Positions 45,952-56,357 of a stretch of 58,394 bases of DNA are shown here, one piece after another; position 1 is the stretch's first letter; the number at the start of each line of letters is the position of its first letter. Below the pieces are notes generated by a model. The model saw only the letters and a list, made by a program, of their open reading frames with translations. It was not told the DNA's origin and searched no databases. Origin of the DNA: Marinomonas foliarum (lineage in GTDB: Bacteria; Pseudomonadota; Gammaproteobacteria; Pseudomonadales; Marinomonadaceae); assembly GCF_003337275.1 (NCBI RefSeq), contig NZ_QPJQ01000031.1:1-58394 (forward strand), in the 5' to 3' direction. The translations under genes were made by a program, and so were the position numbers.

Positions 45952-46944
45952 ATGAAAGCTGTCTTTCTTGCGTCAGTAACAGCATTGGCTATCTCATCAA
46001 GTTTAGCCCAAGCTGCATCAGAACCTGCAGTTGTTTATGATCAAGCGGGTAAATTCGATAAATCTTTTAACGAAGGTGTTTATAACGGCGTTAAAAAATA
46101 CACGGCTGAAACGGGCATTCAGGTTCGTGAATTTGAACCTAAAAACGAAGCGCAAGTAGAGCAAGGCCTACGTCGTTTAGCAAAACGCGGTTATTCTCCA
46201 ATCGTTACGGTTGGCTTTAACATGACGTCTGCGGTTGAGAAAGTCGCGAAAGATTTTCCTGAAATTAACTTCACTATCATTGATGGTGTGATCGACCTTC
46301 CAAACGTTCAGTCTGTTGTTTTTAAAGAGCAAGAAGGTTCTTTCTTAGTGGGTGCTTTGGCAGCTATGGCGTCTAAAACCGATACAGTAGGTTTTGTTGG
46401 CGGTATGGACATTCCTCTTGTTCGTAAGTTTGGCTGTGGTTATGAACAGGGTGTTAAATATGAATCTCCTAACGCCACTGTCTTGCAAAACATGACGGGT
46501 TCTACTGGTGCAGCGTTCAATGACCCAACGAAAGGATCTGAATTAGCTAAAAGTCAATTCTCTAAAGGCGCAGATGTTGTGTTTGCTGCAGCCGGCGGTA
46601 CGGGTATCGGTGTTTACCAAGCAGCAAAAGACGAAGGTAAGTTGGCGATCGGTGTTGACTCAAACCAAAACCATATCCAACCAGGCACAATGTTGACGTC
46701 TATGGTTAAGCGTGTTGATGAAGCCGCTTTCAAAACCTATACAGATTCTGCTGCAGGTACTTGGAAACCAGGCCTAGTTGTATTGGGTCTTGCTGAAGAC
46801 GGTGTTGATTGGGCGTTGGATGATAATAATGCCAAGCTAATCACTGCTGATATGAAAGCGAAGATCAATGATATTCGTGCAAAAATTATTAGTGGTGACA
46901 TTGCAGTTCACGATTACATGTCTGACAACACGTGTAACTACTAA
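45952..46944 (+). CDS. BMP-family (PnrA-like) nucleoside ABC transporter binding protein
   Basis: Periplasmic binding protein of 330 residues, probably for nucleosides. It has a Sec signal peptide (MKAVFLASVTALA to LAQAA). The mature segment VYDQAGKFDKSFNEGVYNG and later TIIDGVIDLPNVQSVVFKEQEGSFLVGALAA (in parts), GFVGGMDIPLVRKFGCGYEQG and AIGVDSNQNHIQPGTMLTSM are typical of the BMP/PnrA family. It heads a gene run with ATPase, two permeases and cytidine deaminase, which supports nucleosides as the ligand. A terminator after the stop probably raises its level over the membrane components. Confidence 0.94.
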   Translation: MKAVFLASVTALAISSSLAQAASEPAVVYDQAGKFDKSFNEGVYNGVKKYTAETGIQVREFEPKNEAQVEQGLRRLAKRGYSPIVTVGFNMTSAVEKVAKDFPEINFTIIDGVIDLPNVQSVVFKEQEGSFLVGALAAMASKTDTVGFVGGMDIPLVRKFGCGYEQGVKYESPNATVLQNMTGSTGAAFNDPTKGSELAKSQFSKGADVVFAAAGGTGIGVYQAAKDEGKLAIGVDSNQNHIQPGTMLTSMVKRVDEAAFKTYTDSAAGTWKPGLVVLGLAEDGVDWALDDNNAKLITADMKAKINDIRAKIISGDIAVHDYMSDNTCNY

Positions 46945-46954
46945 CTTGCCAAAG

Positions 46955-46993
46955 AAAACAGTTACTTGCGTCATGTGAGTAACTGTTTTTTTT
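46955..46993 (+). terminator. Terminator after nucleoside-binding protein gene
   Basis: AAAACAGTTACT and AGTAACTGTTTT arms followed by a run of eight T. It lies between the binding-protein gene and the ATPase gene, so it is likely a partial terminator within the operon. Confidence 0.85.
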
Positions 46994-47037
46994 GTTCTAG
47001 TGTGTTTGATTCTTAAGCAGATGAATTACTTTTAGAT

Positions 47038-48591
47038 ATGACGAATAAAACAATGCCATACGCAATTGAGTTGCGAGACATCAGTAAACGTTTTGGTGCC
47101 GTTCAGGCCAATAAAGACATTTGCTTACAAGTTCCAGCAGGTACGATTCACGGCATCATCGGTGAAAACGGTGCGGGTAAATCTACCCTGATGAGTATCA
47201 TTTATGGCTTTTATGAAGCCGACACGGGCCATATTGAAGTAGATGGCAAGCGTGTTGATATTCGTAGTTCTCAAGATGCGATCAATGCCGGCATCGGCAT
47301 GGTGCATCAACACTTCATGTTAGTGGAAAATTTTAGTGTTCTTGAGAATGTTATTTTAGGCGCAGAAGGCGGCGCGGTACTTAAAAATGGTATCGGTGCA
47401 GCGCGCGTAGAATTGCAACGCTTGGCTCATGAATACAGTTTAGACATTGATGTAGACGCAATCGTAGAGGAACTTCCGGTTGGTTTACAGCAACGCGTTG
47501 AGATCTTAAAGGCCTTATATCGTGGCGCACGTATTCTTATATTGGATGAGCCGACTGGTGTACTGACGCCACAGGAAGCTGACCACCTGTTTCGTATTCT
47601 AAAAGCCTTAAAAGAACAAGGCGTTACTGTTTTGCTCATTACCCATAAGCTCCGTGAAATCATGGCTTCCACCGACAATGTATCGGTGATGCGCCAAGGT
47701 GAAATGGTAGCGCACCGAGAAACAGTCAATACGAGCAAGGAAGATCTTGCTGAGTTGATGGTTGGCAAAAAAGTCCGCCTTACTGTTGATAAAGATGAAG
47801 CTCAACCGAGTGATGTTTTGCTGTCTGCGAAAAACTTATCTCAGTTTGATAGTCAAGGCGTGAAGCGCTTAAAGGACGTAAGTTTAGAGCTGCGTGCTGG
47901 TGAAATCCTAGGTATTGCTGGCGTGTCTGGTAATGGTCAAAGCGAGTTATTAAGTGTTCTTTCAGGCATTACGCCGATGGATGAAGGTGAAATCCACTTT
48001 GCAGGCCAAGTGATTAACGCAAAAGCACCGAAAAATGCCGCACAAATGCGCGATTTAAAGATGGCTCATGTGCCGGAAGATCGCCATAAAATGGGCTTAG
48101 TAACGGGTTTTGAAGCTTATGAAGCGGCTGTGTTGGGTTACCATAACTCGCCAGTTTATAACGGTAAAATCCTAATGAACCGCAAGGCGATGCTCGATGA
48201 ATGTAATGATCGCATGGCGGCTTGGGATGTGCGCCCACCAAACCCTCACTTGAAAACAGCAAATTTCTCTGGTGGTAATCAGCAAAAAATCGTTATTGCC
48301 CGTGAAGTTGAACAAAACCCTGAAGTGTTATTGATTGGTCAGCCAACTCGCGGTGTTGATATTGGTGCGATCGAAAACATTCACGAACAAATCGTAAAAC
48401 TAAGAGACTCAGGTAAAGCCATTTTACTTGTGTCCGTTGAATTGGATGAAATTATGGCGCTAAGTGATCGCATTATTGTGATGTTTGATGGTGCGGTTGT
48501 TGGCGAGCTTGATGCAAAAGATGCGAACGAACGAACCCTTGGCTTGATGATGGCTAACGCTTTTAACGAAGAAGAAGGGGTATCGGCATGA
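47038..48591 (+). CDS. Nucleoside ABC transporter ATP-binding protein (tandem NBD)
   Basis: Cytosolic ATPase of 517 residues with two nucleotide-binding domains, the RbsA/NupA architecture. The first domain has Walker A GENGAGKST near 42, and Walker B ILILDEPTGVLTPQE. The second has GVSGNGQSE, signature FSGGNQQKIVIARE and a Walker-B-like LLIGQPTRGVD. VPEDRHKMGL is typical of this group. The first signature region reads ELPVGLQQRVEI, a deviation common in these asymmetrical transporters. The stop overlaps the first permease start by four bases. Confidence 0.95.
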   Translation: MTNKTMPYAIELRDISKRFGAVQANKDICLQVPAGTIHGIIGENGAGKSTLMSIIYGFYEADTGHIEVDGKRVDIRSSQDAINAGIGMVHQHFMLVENFSVLENVILGAEGGAVLKNGIGAARVELQRLAHEYSLDIDVDAIVEELPVGLQQRVEILKALYRGARILILDEPTGVLTPQEADHLFRILKALKEQGVTVLLITHKLREIMASTDNVSVMRQGEMVAHRETVNTSKEDLAELMVGKKVRLTVDKDEAQPSDVLLSAKNLSQFDSQGVKRLKDVSLELRAGEILGIAGVSGNGQSELLSVLSGITPMDEGEIHFAGQVINAKAPKNAAQMRDLKMAHVPEDRHKMGLVTGFEAYEAAVLGYHNSPVYNGKILMNRKAMLDECNDRMAAWDVRPPNPHLKTANFSGGNQQKIVIAREVEQNPEVLLIGQPTRGVDIGAIENIHEQIVKLRDSGKAILLVSVELDEIMALSDRIIVMFDGAVVGELDAKDANERTLGLMMANAFNEEEGVSA

Positions 48592-49685
48592 GTCAGGCGA
48601 AAGTTCCTGCTTGGGTAAATGTTGCCCTTATTCCAGTGCTGAATATTTTGTTGGCATTTCTGGTATCTGGCTTGGTAATTCTTGCTATTGGTGAAAACCC
48701 GATTGAGGCCGCTGGTTATTTGATCTATGGCGCTTTTGGTTACGATGAAGGTATGGGTTATACGCTGTATTACGCGACAAACTTGATCTTTACAGGCTTA
48801 GCGGTATCGGTTGCCTTTAAAGGTGGCTTGTTCAACATAGGCGGTGAAGGGCAAGCCTATATTGGTGGTTTGGGTGTGGGGTTGATCTGTTTGTCTCTTG
48901 ATCACACTATGCCGTTTTATGTAATTGCGCCTTTGGCGGTAATTGGTGCAGCGGTATTTGGCGCAGCATGGGGCTATATTCCTGCGTACTTGCAAGCCCG
49001 CCGTGGTAGTCACATTGTTATCACTACCATCATGTTTAACTTTATTGCCTCTTCGTTGATGGTTTACTTAATCGTGAACTGGTTAAAACAAGATGGCCGT
49101 ATGGCACCAAATAGCCGAACATTTGAAGAAAATGCTTGGTTACCTTATTTGCATGAAGTTTTTTCACCACTTGGCATCGAAATCGGTGACTCTCCACTGA
49201 ACTTGTCTTTCATTTGGGCTTTGTTGTGCTGTGTGTTTGTTTGGGGATTGGTTTGGCATACCCGTTGGGGTTACCAGCTGCGAACGCTGGGTACAAACCC
49301 AACAGCGGCGCGTTATGCCGGTATTGATACCGCTAAAGTAACCATCTGGGCGATGCTGATTTCTGGTGGCTTGGCTGGCTTTGTTGGTCTGAATGAAATC
49401 ATGGGTGTGAACCATAACTTATTGCTCAACTTCACGGCGGGTTATGGTTTTGCGGGTATCGCGGTGGCCTTGATGGGACGTAACAACCCGATTGGTATTA
49501 TCTTGGCGGCGATTTTGTTTGGTGCCTTGTACCAAGGTGGTGCTGAGTTGGCATTTGAAATTCCAACCATTACGCCTGAAATCGTTGTGGTAATTCAGGG
49601 TTTGGTGATTTTGTTCTCTGGTGCGCTTGAGCATATGTTCAAGGATCGTATCGAAGGCTTTTTTATTCGCAGAGCGGTCGCGTAG
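48588..49685 (+). CDS. Nucleoside ABC transporter permease 1
   Basis: Inner-membrane permease of the BPD_transp_2 family, 365 residues with about ten helices. Family segments include FKGGLFNIGGEGQAYIGG, RRGSHIVITTIMFNFIASSL and LRTLGTNPTAARYAGID. It pairs with the second permease encoded nine bases downstream. The four-base overlap with the ATPase gene shows translational coupling. Confidence 0.94.
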   Translation: MSQAKVPAWVNVALIPVLNILLAFLVSGLVILAIGENPIEAAGYLIYGAFGYDEGMGYTLYYATNLIFTGLAVSVAFKGGLFNIGGEGQAYIGGLGVGLICLSLDHTMPFYVIAPLAVIGAAVFGAAWGYIPAYLQARRGSHIVITTIMFNFIASSLMVYLIVNWLKQDGRMAPNSRTFEENAWLPYLHEVFSPLGIEIGDSPLNLSFIWALLCCVFVWGLVWHTRWGYQLRTLGTNPTAARYAGIDTAKVTIWAMLISGGLAGFVGLNEIMGVNHNLLLNFTAGYGFAGIAVALMGRNNPIGIILAAILFGALYQGGAELAFEIPTITPEIVVVIQGLVILFSGALEHMFKDRIEGFFIRRAVA

Positions 49686-49694
49686 GGGAAGATT

Positions 49695-50663
49695 ATGTTT
49701 GAAACATTGATACTCATGTTAGACGCGACAATGCGCGTTTCTACTCCGCTTATTTTCGCTGCACTAGCGGGCTTATATTCTGAGCGCGCGGGCATTGTTG
49801 ATATCGGTTTAGAAGGTAAAATTCTGGGCAGTGCCTTTGCGGCAGCAGCGGCAGCATCTGTTTTTGGCTCAGCTTGGATTGGCTTGTGCTTTGGTATAAT
49901 GGCCTCGGTTGGCTTAGCCATGATTCACGGCTTTGCTTGTATCACACACCGCGGTGATCACATTGTTTCTGGTGTAGCGATTAACACGATAGTAGCTGGT
50001 TTAACCGTTACTTTATCAATGCATTGGTTTGGTATGGGAGGTCAAACACCTGCACTAACTGGTGATGCGCGCTTCTTAGACATTACCTTCCCATTTGCAG
50101 ATGCGTTGGAAAGTGTGCCTGTGATCGGATCTATTTATTCGAATTTGCTAAGTGGCCATAATATTTTGGTTTATTTGGCATTTTTAATGGTGCCTATTAC
50201 TTATTGGGCGATTTATAAAACTCGTTTCGGTTTGCGTCTGCGTGCAGTGGGTGAGAACCCTCATGCGGTAGATACGGCGGGTATTTCGGTCTCTTTCATT
50301 CGTTATCGCGCCTTGATCATTTGTGGCATTTTATGTGGTCTTGCTGGCGCGTATTTGTCTACAGCTCATAACGCTGGTTTCTTGAAAGACATGAGTGCGG
50401 GTAAAGGTTACATGGCATTGGCTGCGCTTATCTTTGGGAAGTGGCGTCCTGTTCCAGTATTGCTGGCTTGTTTGTTGTTTGGTTTCTTGGATGCTGTGGC
50501 GGTTCGCATGCAGGGTGTTGAGATTCCAGGTATTGGCCAAGTGCCAGTTCAGGCAATTGAAGTTTTACCATACGTATTAACTGTCTTGTTGCTTGCAGGT
50601 TTCATTGGCAAAGCGATCGGTCCTAAAGCCATTGGTCGCCCTTACGTGAAAGAGCGAGCCTAG
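49695..50663 (+). CDS. Nucleoside ABC transporter permease 2
   Basis: Second permease, 322 residues with about eight helices. Motifs are STPLIFAALAGLYSERAGIVDIGLEGK near the N-terminus (read in parts), HRGDHIVSGVAINTIVAGL, and LRLRAVGENPHAVDTAGIS. Together with permease 1 it forms the channel. The cytidine deaminase gene follows one base after its stop. Confidence 0.94.
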   Translation: MFETLILMLDATMRVSTPLIFAALAGLYSERAGIVDIGLEGKILGSAFAAAAAASVFGSAWIGLCFGIMASVGLAMIHGFACITHRGDHIVSGVAINTIVAGLTVTLSMHWFGMGGQTPALTGDARFLDITFPFADALESVPVIGSIYSNLLSGHNILVYLAFLMVPITYWAIYKTRFGLRLRAVGENPHAVDTAGISVSFIRYRALIICGILCGLAGAYLSTAHNAGFLKDMSAGKGYMALAALIFGKWRPVPVLLACLLFGFLDAVAVRMQGVEIPGIGQVPVQAIEVLPYVLTVLLLAGFIGKAIGPKAIGRPYVKERA

Positions 50664-50664
50664 C

Positions 50665-51081
50665 ATGTCTGATATGAAACAGAATGCAGAGCTGTTTGAA
50701 CTTGCTAAAGACGCGATGAATAAAGCCTATGTGCCTTATTCTAAGTTTCCTGTTGGTGCAGCGATTTTAACCACTGGCGGCAAACTATATTCTGGCTGTA
50801 ATGTAGAAAATGCGGCTTATCCCGAAGGCACATGCGCCGAAGCGGGTGCAATTGCTTCTATGGTGCTTGGCGGAGATACGCAGATCAAAGACATCTATGT
50901 GATTGGCAAAGGCAGTGAATTAGTAACACCTTGTGGCGGCTGCCGTCAAAAAATTCGTGAGTTCTCTTCTGTGGATACCATGATTCATATTTGTGGCGCA
51001 GAAGGCGTGAGAAAATCCCTCACGATGAACGAGCTATTGCCTTTCTCGTTTGGCCCAGAGAATCTCGAACAAGCTAGCTAG
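50665..51081 (+). CDS. cdd: Cytidine deaminase
   Basis: Zinc enzyme of 138 residues converting cytidine or deoxycytidine to uridine or deoxyuridine for pyrimidine salvage. The zinc site is built from CAEAGAI with the catalytic glutamate and from PCGGCRQ; CNVENAAYPEGT precedes it. The small tetrameric class is implied by length. It is the last gene of the nucleoside transporter run, so imported cytidine can be deaminated at once. The usual CAER motif is CAEA here. Confidence 0.95.
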   Translation: MSDMKQNAELFELAKDAMNKAYVPYSKFPVGAAILTTGGKLYSGCNVENAAYPEGTCAEAGAIASMVLGGDTQIKDIYVIGKGSELVTPCGGCRQKIREFSSVDTMIHICGAEGVRKSLTMNELLPFSFGPENLEQAS

Positions 51082-51102
51082 TATTTAATTGTTAGTTTAC
51101 AA

Positions 51103-51124
51103 AACCACCTTCGGGTGGTTTTTT
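51103..51124. terminator. Bidirectional terminator after cdd
   Basis: AACCACC-TTCG-GGTGGTT with a UUCG tetraloop, preceded by an A-run and followed by TTTT. It serves cdd and the convergent permease gene. Confidence 0.9.
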
Positions 51125-51127
51125 CGT

Positions 51128-52207
51128 TTAGTCGTCTTGGTTCCTTGAAAGCCAGCGCGCCAGCATTGGCCCAGCAATCAGTACCAATAAAAACCTTGCC
51201 ACCTGCATAGCCATGACAAAAGACACATCGGCGCTGGTTGATGCGGCAATAATGGCAACAGAGTCAGCACCGCCAGGACTTGTGGCGAGAAAGGCTGTGA
51301 GTGGGTCGATATCGGCAAAAGTGATCAAAAGCATGGCTAAGCAAGCGTTAATGGCAATGAGCGCTAGAATCGCGCCTAACACGTGCGGGAAGACATGCCA
51401 TGCGTGTTGTAATACTTGCCGAGTGAAGCGAAAACCAATACCCCAACCTAATATGGCAAAGCTGATCGCTAAGCACCAATGGGGTAGAACGATAGGTAAA
51501 ACACCGGTGAACTTAATCACCAGCCCTATCGCGAGAGAAAGCAGCAAAGGCCCGCTTGGAAGGCGAAGCTTTACGCCAATAATGCTCACCACCAAGATGA
51601 CCGATAATGTGATGGCGAAACCTGACCATGAAGGCACGCCGAGCCAATCAATCGACTCAGTAGTAACACCATCAACGTGAAATACCGCCGCAACAACGGT
51701 TGCCGCGATAGCGCAACACGCCACACGCAAATATTGCATGAAGGCAACCAATCGCATATCCGCTCCATAGGATTCGGACATAATGGTCATTGCCGAGGCG
51801 GCACCGGGAGACGATCCCCAAATGGCTGTGGTGCCAGGTAGTAAACCGCTACGACTAAGCAGCCAACCTAAAAAGCTAGACGCGACAATCGTTGAGACAG
51901 TGCCAATTAGAAACAACGGCCATTCCATAGAAATCTTTGCAAAGACGGTCAGCGGAAGGCTGTTTGCTATCATCATGCCCAAAATGCCTTGAGCCATTAA
52001 AAACAGTGGTTTGGGCATTGTCATGCCTGCCTCGCTGACCGCTAAGATAATGGCTGTAATCATAGGGCCAAGTAAGAGAGCTGCGGGCAAGTTGGCGTAT
52101 TCAAAGCACACCACTAAAACAAAAGACACGGCTAATAAGACGGATAATCGCCAAATTGTAGGCCAACGAGTAGGGGTTTTACAAAGCAATAAAAAACGAG
52201 AAGTCAT
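51128..52207 (-). CDS. AbrB-family membrane protein
   Basis: Inner-membrane protein of about 359 residues with two repeats of AbrB-type helices (family named after ammonia monooxygenase regulator, PF05145). Repeat signatures are ALLLGPMITAII followed by AQGILGMMIAN in the first half, WGSSPGAASAMTIMSESYGAD, and TSPGGADSVAIIAASTSADVSFVMAMQ in the second half (read in parts). The function is unknown; transport of an organic compound is likely. The ATG at 52207 starts the first conserved stretch; an upstream ATG at 52252 is possible. Neither has a strong ribosome binding site. Confidence 0.88.
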   Translation of the reverse strand: MTSRFLLLCKTPTRWPTIWRLSVLLAVSFVLVVCFEYANLPAALLLGPMITAIILAVSEAGMTMPKPLFLMAQGILGMMIANSLPLTVFAKISMEWPLFLIGTVSTIVASSFLGWLLSRSGLLPGTTAIWGSSPGAASAMTIMSESYGADMRLVAFMQYLRVACCAIAATVVAAVFHVDGVTTESIDWLGVPSWSGFAITLSVILVVSIIGVKLRLPSGPLLLSLAIGLVIKFTGVLPIVLPHWCLAISFAILGWGIGFRFTRQVLQHAWHVFPHVLGAILALIAINACLAMLLITFADIDPLTAFLATSPGGADSVAIIAASTSADVSFVMAMQVARFLLVLIAGPMLARWLSRNQDD

Positions 52208-52469
52208 GTCTATCTTTCGAAAAAAGCAGTGGTGTTCGATGGCGTGAAGCATACCTTAATTAAGCCAATATTATTGGTGTCGTAAGTGATGTTAATCATG
52301 TCTCGAATTTATATTCATTATTATTAGGCGTGTGTAGAGTAATCATGAAAAGATATACCTGAAAACTGACAAGACGCTGACGGAAGTTTCGAAGTGCTGA
52401 ACTTGTTATGTTTATCTATCTGCTACTATAGCGCTGAAAATCAAAGTGGCTTAAAGGAAAAGAAAAACC

Positions 52470-52853
52470 ATGCGAACAATTAACATCTTATGTTGGGTCA
52501 TCTCTTCTCTCGTTTTAACCGCTTGCGCCAGTGGTCCAATCAGTCGTTCAGGTTCAGTAGGGTTCGAAGAAAGCGGCGGAGCCAGTTATTACGCCATGAA
52601 ATACCAAGGCCGAAAAACCGCCAGTGGGGAATTATTTGATCAAAAGGCCATGACGGCCGCCCATAAACGTCTACCTTTTGGCTCTAAAGTGAAAGTGACC
52701 AATGTCGCCAATGGTAAAAGTGTGGTGGTGCGAGTCAATGACCGTGGGCCATTCGTTCGTGGTCGGATTATTGATCTTAGTAAGTCGGCTTTTCAACGCA
52801 TTGCTAATACACGCGATGGAGTGGTTGAGGTTGATATTAAGGTCTTGAACTAG
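52470..52853 (+). CDS. RlpA-like double-psi beta-barrel lipoprotein
   Basis: Small lipoprotein of 127 residues. The signal peptide ends with lipobox LTAC at about residues 16-19. The mature part is one double-psi beta-barrel domain: [38 protein letters not shown] and [18 protein letters not shown], including the RlpA catalytic-type aspartate. There is no SPOR domain, so it is shorter than RlpA and may not localise to the septum. A peptidoglycan lytic role is possible. Its stop codon overlaps the convergent stop of the next gene. Confidence 0.92.
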   Translation: MRTINILCWVISSLVLTACASGPISRSGSVGFEESGGASYYAMKYQGRKTASGELFDQKAMTAAHKRLPFGSKVKVTNVANGKSVVVRVNDRGPFVRGRIIDLSKSAFQRIANTRDGVVEVDIKVLN

Positions 52854-55243
52854 CAAGCATCTCGACATTTTTCCAGCATGCTTGGTGTGAGTTTTATACT
52901 CGCTACCATTTGGCCAAAATCGTCTGGATCACGTTGGATGGTGAACCCTAAATGGCGGCAGAAGTCGATCATGTGTTTGTTTTCAGTTAAAACGATGCCT
53001 TTCATCACTCGAATGCCTTTGTCGGCCGCGACTTGCATCAGTCTTCGCATCAGATAAGACGCTAAGCCCAAGCCTTGGAATTCGTCTCCTAATACGACAG
53101 CAAATTCGCAGCTTTGATCATCGAAGTTATCTATATATCTAGCAGTGCCTATTAATACATCTTGACCATCTCGTTGAATCACGGCAAGCAGCGCCATCTC
53201 GCGGTCATAGTCGATGTGGGAAAGACTGGCGAGCATGCGTGGTGTTAATTCTTCGATATTGGATATAAAGCGAAAGTAGCGAGTCTCGTGGGACATGCTG
53301 CGAACAAAGTCCGCTAAGATGCCAGAATCTCTTGGTAAAACAGGTCTAACGGTGGCGATCTCGTCATTTTTCAATGCTCGCTCCGATACCCATTGTCTCG
53401 GGTAAGGGTGAATGGCAAGATGCTCATAGCGCCGCCAGTTTTTACATAGTCTAAGATTCGCTGTGACATCTGCGTAAACACTGCCACTGTCGTGAAGTCT
53501 CACATCGGACAGTTCTAAGTTTTCAATTTCGGGTAATTCACACACCATGGTGGATAAATTGTGCAGTAAGCTTTCCAATTCAAAAGATTCTTCGCCGGGA
53601 AAGGCGCGCTGAATTAAATCTTTCGCCAAAATGGTATTTAGCGGCGGTAAGGCAACGGCCTCCGCTTGCTTATGTTGTTGAGCGCCTTCTAATGACAGTC
53701 CGATGGCTGGGCCAAACACCACATCTTGAAAGACGCGTAAATGGATGGGAGCGGATAACTGATTTGAAGACTGACGACGAGTAATTAATCGAATGTGAAA
53801 CAGCTCAAAAATATCTCGTAAAGCATCCGCTGTTGGCGTTTTATCACCTTGTTTGTAAAGTAGATTGAGTTTGTTTGTGGCTTCTGAGACATCGATTTTA
53901 AAGCGGAATGCATGGCTGTCTGGCGATTGCTTGGCGAGTAATTGGTTGCGCTGGAATTGCACCAAAAATTGAAAGCCTTCTATGGCGGTTTCTGGTGTGC
54001 GGAAGGTTGGAATGCCTGCTTCGTTAATGCGTGTGCGCATATTGGTCATATTGCCACCGCCGAGCAAACAGACCATGACGAGCTTTTTCTGAGTGCGATG
54101 TAACTTGATGATGAGATCGTATAAGGAGTCGATATCGATAAGAGCTGTAGGGCTCAACGTTAACAATACAGCACCGCAATCTGAACTGCTTAGTGCATCG
54201 GCAGCGAGATCGATAAATAGATCCGTCGCACAGCTTGCCCAAACGGTTGTCACCGGGCCAATGCCGCCACGGCCTGCCATGGTGGATTCCAGTTTAATGC
54301 GCAGTTCGCCTTCTGGTGTAAGTAAGTCTATGCCAAGTTCTGTGGCACGTTGTGCTGCTAGCTCACCTGGTCCTGCCCCATTTCCTATGACCAATAAAGA
54401 TCCATCTTTGACTCGACGAGCATTGGTCATTACCGAAGCGGCCGCGATTAAATCATTCAAACGTCGACCACGTACCGCACCGGTTCGGCTCAGCGCGGCG
54501 TCTAACACACGTTCATCTGCGCCAATAGAATGTTCTGTCACAACGGCAACAGGTTTGCTGCGCCCTGTAGCACGCAGGCTGCTGAGGAAGCGAGTTGGGC
54601 GACCAATTTTTTGCAAATACATTAAAATCGCCTGACTGTCGAAATCATTGGATAAATAATCCAAGACTTGTGACGGCATCACATCAACGGGCGTCCCCAT
54701 GGATACGACTTGAGAAAATCCAATACCTTGCCAAGTTGCCCAGTCCACAAGGGCGCTGGCGACTGTACCAGATTGAGACATCAAGGCTAAGCGGCCCGCT
54801 AGCGGTTGCGTTAAACCAAGCCAAGCAAAAACGCCTTGTTTTGGGCGACAAATACCAAAGCTGTTAGGGCCAAGTAAACGCACATTGTTCTTGCGCAGTG
54901 CTTCAACCAGTGATTCTTGGCTGTCCCCCGTCCACGATAACATCAGCAAAGAACCAATGCCCGCTGCGCCACAGTCAGCAATAATATCTTCCATTGATTG
55001 AGTGCTATGGCTGCCAACTAATACGGCGATGTCTGGGCTGGTGGTTAATTCCGTTAAACTTGCTACCAACGGAAAGAGGACAGTCTGAGCAGGTTGAACA
55101 CCCGCTAAATACACAGGACAAGATTTTTGAGCAGTAGATAATGAGTTTAATAGAGCTAGCATAAGCGGATCGTTCGCATCGTCGCCAGTGAGTACCACCA
55201 TAGACTTAGGGGCGAGTAGAGATTGTAATGCGTGTTGGCTCAC
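52850..55243 (-). CDS. Pat-like NDP-forming acyl-CoA synthetase / GNAT acetyltransferase fusion
   Basis: Cytosolic protein of 797 residues resembling E. coli Pat/PatZ (886 residues), a lysine acetyltransferase that inactivates acetyl-CoA synthetase. Order: CoA-binding domain (1-130, [12 protein letters not shown]), succinyl-CoA-ligase-like domains (about 140-450, [18 protein letters not shown]), a reduced ATP-grasp region (about 450-580) and C-terminal GNAT (about 620-790, [31 protein letters not shown]). The ATP-grasp part is about 90 residues shorter than in Pat and lacks its KLRSPDIPHKSE-type segment. Acyl-CoA synthetase activity is therefore very unlikely, whereas the GNAT half looks complete. 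Its stop shares CTAG with the rlpA-like stop. Confidence 0.9.
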   Translation of the reverse strand: MSQHALQSLLAPKSMVVLTGDDANDPLMLALLNSLSTAQKSCPVYLAGVQPAQTVLFPLVASLTELTTSPDIAVLVGSHSTQSMEDIIADCGAAGIGSLLMLSWTGDSQESLVEALRKNNVRLLGPNSFGICRPKQGVFAWLGLTQPLAGRLALMSQSGTVASALVDWATWQGIGFSQVVSMGTPVDVMPSQVLDYLSNDFDSQAILMYLQKIGRPTRFLSSLRATGRSKPVAVVTEHSIGADERVLDAALSRTGAVRGRRLNDLIAAASVMTNARRVKDGSLLVIGNGAGPGELAAQRATELGIDLLTPEGELRIKLESTMAGRGGIGPVTTVWASCATDLFIDLAADALSSSDCGAVLLTLSPTALIDIDSLYDLIIKLHRTQKKLVMVCLLGGGNMTNMRTRINEAGIPTFRTPETAIEGFQFLVQFQRNQLLAKQSPDSHAFRFKIDVSEATNKLNLLYKQGDKTPTADALRDIFELFHIRLITRRQSSNQLSAPIHLRVFQDVVFGPAIGLSLEGAQQHKQAEAVALPPLNTILAKDLIQRAFPGEESFELESLLHNLSTMVCELPEIENLELSDVRLHDSGSVYADVTANLRLCKNWRRYEHLAIHPYPRQWVSERALKNDEIATVRPVLPRDSGILADFVRSMSHETRYFRFISNIEELTPRMLASLSHIDYDREMALLAVIQRDGQDVLIGTARYIDNFDDQSCEFAVVLGDEFQGLGLASYLMRRLMQVAADKGIRVMKGIVLTENKHMIDFCRHLGFTIQRDPDDFGQMVASIKLTPSMLEKCRDAC

Positions 55244-55406
55244 TTGATCTTCTCCATAAACTCAATGTACATCTTATGACAGTAGCACAGTCTTCATCTG
55301 TCGCAATGATAGACCATGGTAGGATAGATTGTTTTGGTGCTTTTGTGGTTTGATACAAGACACGAAAATGCCAAAGACAGAAAAAATAATAATGTAGAGA
55401 CACCTA

Positions 55407-56330
55407 ATGACAACGGCTTACATCACACACACTTATTGCGATAAGCATAATATGGGCGCTGATCACCCTGAGTCTCCGTTGCGGCTTGGGGCGATTCAAA
55501 ATCGCCTGATCATGGGGCAGTTGATGGATTTTCTACGTCGAATGGAATCTGGCCCGGCGACCCGAGAACAAGTTGTCCTAGCTCATGACCAAGCCTATGT
55601 GGACTCTATTTTTGCGCGCTCGCCAGAAGAAGGCCATGTGGAATTAGAGCCTGAAACCTTGATGATGCCGCATACTTTGGATGCGGCTCTGTATGCTGCT
55701 GGTTCAGTGATTAAAGCGGTAGACCTAGTCATGACGGGTGAGATGAACAATGCGTTTTGCGCCATTCGTCCGCCGGGTCATCATGCGGAATATGACAAAG
55801 CCATGGGCTTCTGCTTGTTTAATAATATCGCCGTTGGAACTCGCTACGCCATTGAACAATATGGTTTAGATCGTGTGGCGATTGTGGATTTTGACGTTCA
55901 TCACGGCAACGGCACAGAAGATATTTTCAAATCTGACCCCAAAGTGCTTTATGGCTCCAGCTATCAACATCCATTTTATCCCTACAGTGACCCAGGCGCT
56001 TCACACGATAATATTTTACATATGCCTCTGGAAGCGGGTTCTGGTAGTGAGGCCTTTCAAGCGATTATTTCTGAACAATTACTGCCAGCTCTGGAGGCCT
56101 TTAAACCTCAATTGATTATGATTTCAGCAGGGTTTGATGCTCATAAAGAAGACCCAATGGGGCAACTTAGACTGAGCGAGTCAGACTTTACGTGGATTAC
56201 CGATCTTTTGGTGGATGTGGCAGATCGCCATTGCGGTGGGAAAATTGTGTCTGTCCTAGAGGGCGGCTACAACATAGACGCTCTAGGTCGCGCTGCGTTT
56301 TGCCATATTCGTAGTTTGATGAAGATCTAA
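55407..56330 (+). CDS. Histone deacetylase family protein (acetoin utilisation/acetylpolyamine amidohydrolase type)
   Basis: Zinc-dependent deacetylase of 307 residues. Catalytic motifs are RPPGHHAEYDKAMGFCLFNN with the His-His pair, VDFDVHHGNGTEDIF with zinc-binding Asp and His, SAGFDAHKEDP with another zinc aspartate, and LEGGYN near the end with the nearby catalytic-site glycine loop. Bacterial members act on small acetylated amines or acetyl-lysine. The divergent Pat-like acetyltransferase gene, 163 bases away, makes an acetylation/deacetylation pair plausible. Confidence 0.94.
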   Translation: MTTAYITHTYCDKHNMGADHPESPLRLGAIQNRLIMGQLMDFLRRMESGPATREQVVLAHDQAYVDSIFARSPEEGHVELEPETLMMPHTLDAALYAAGSVIKAVDLVMTGEMNNAFCAIRPPGHHAEYDKAMGFCLFNNIAVGTRYAIEQYGLDRVAIVDFDVHHGNGTEDIFKSDPKVLYGSSYQHPFYPYSDPGASHDNILHMPLEAGSGSEAFQAIISEQLLPALEAFKPQLIMISAGFDAHKEDPMGQLRLSESDFTWITDLLVDVADRHCGGKIVSVLEGGYNIDALGRAAFCHIRSLMKI

Positions 56331-56357
56331 AGTTATTTCTGGAGTCAGCTTATAGCT

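Noticed and set aside
51213..51680. 155-codon plus-strand frame opposite the AbrB-family gene
   Set aside because: Lies wholly antisense to a protein with clear repeat motifs; composition is typical of a mirror frame.
54093..54635. 180-codon plus-strand frame opposite the Pat-like gene
   Set aside because: Antisense to a conserved domain, with no recognisable protein features.
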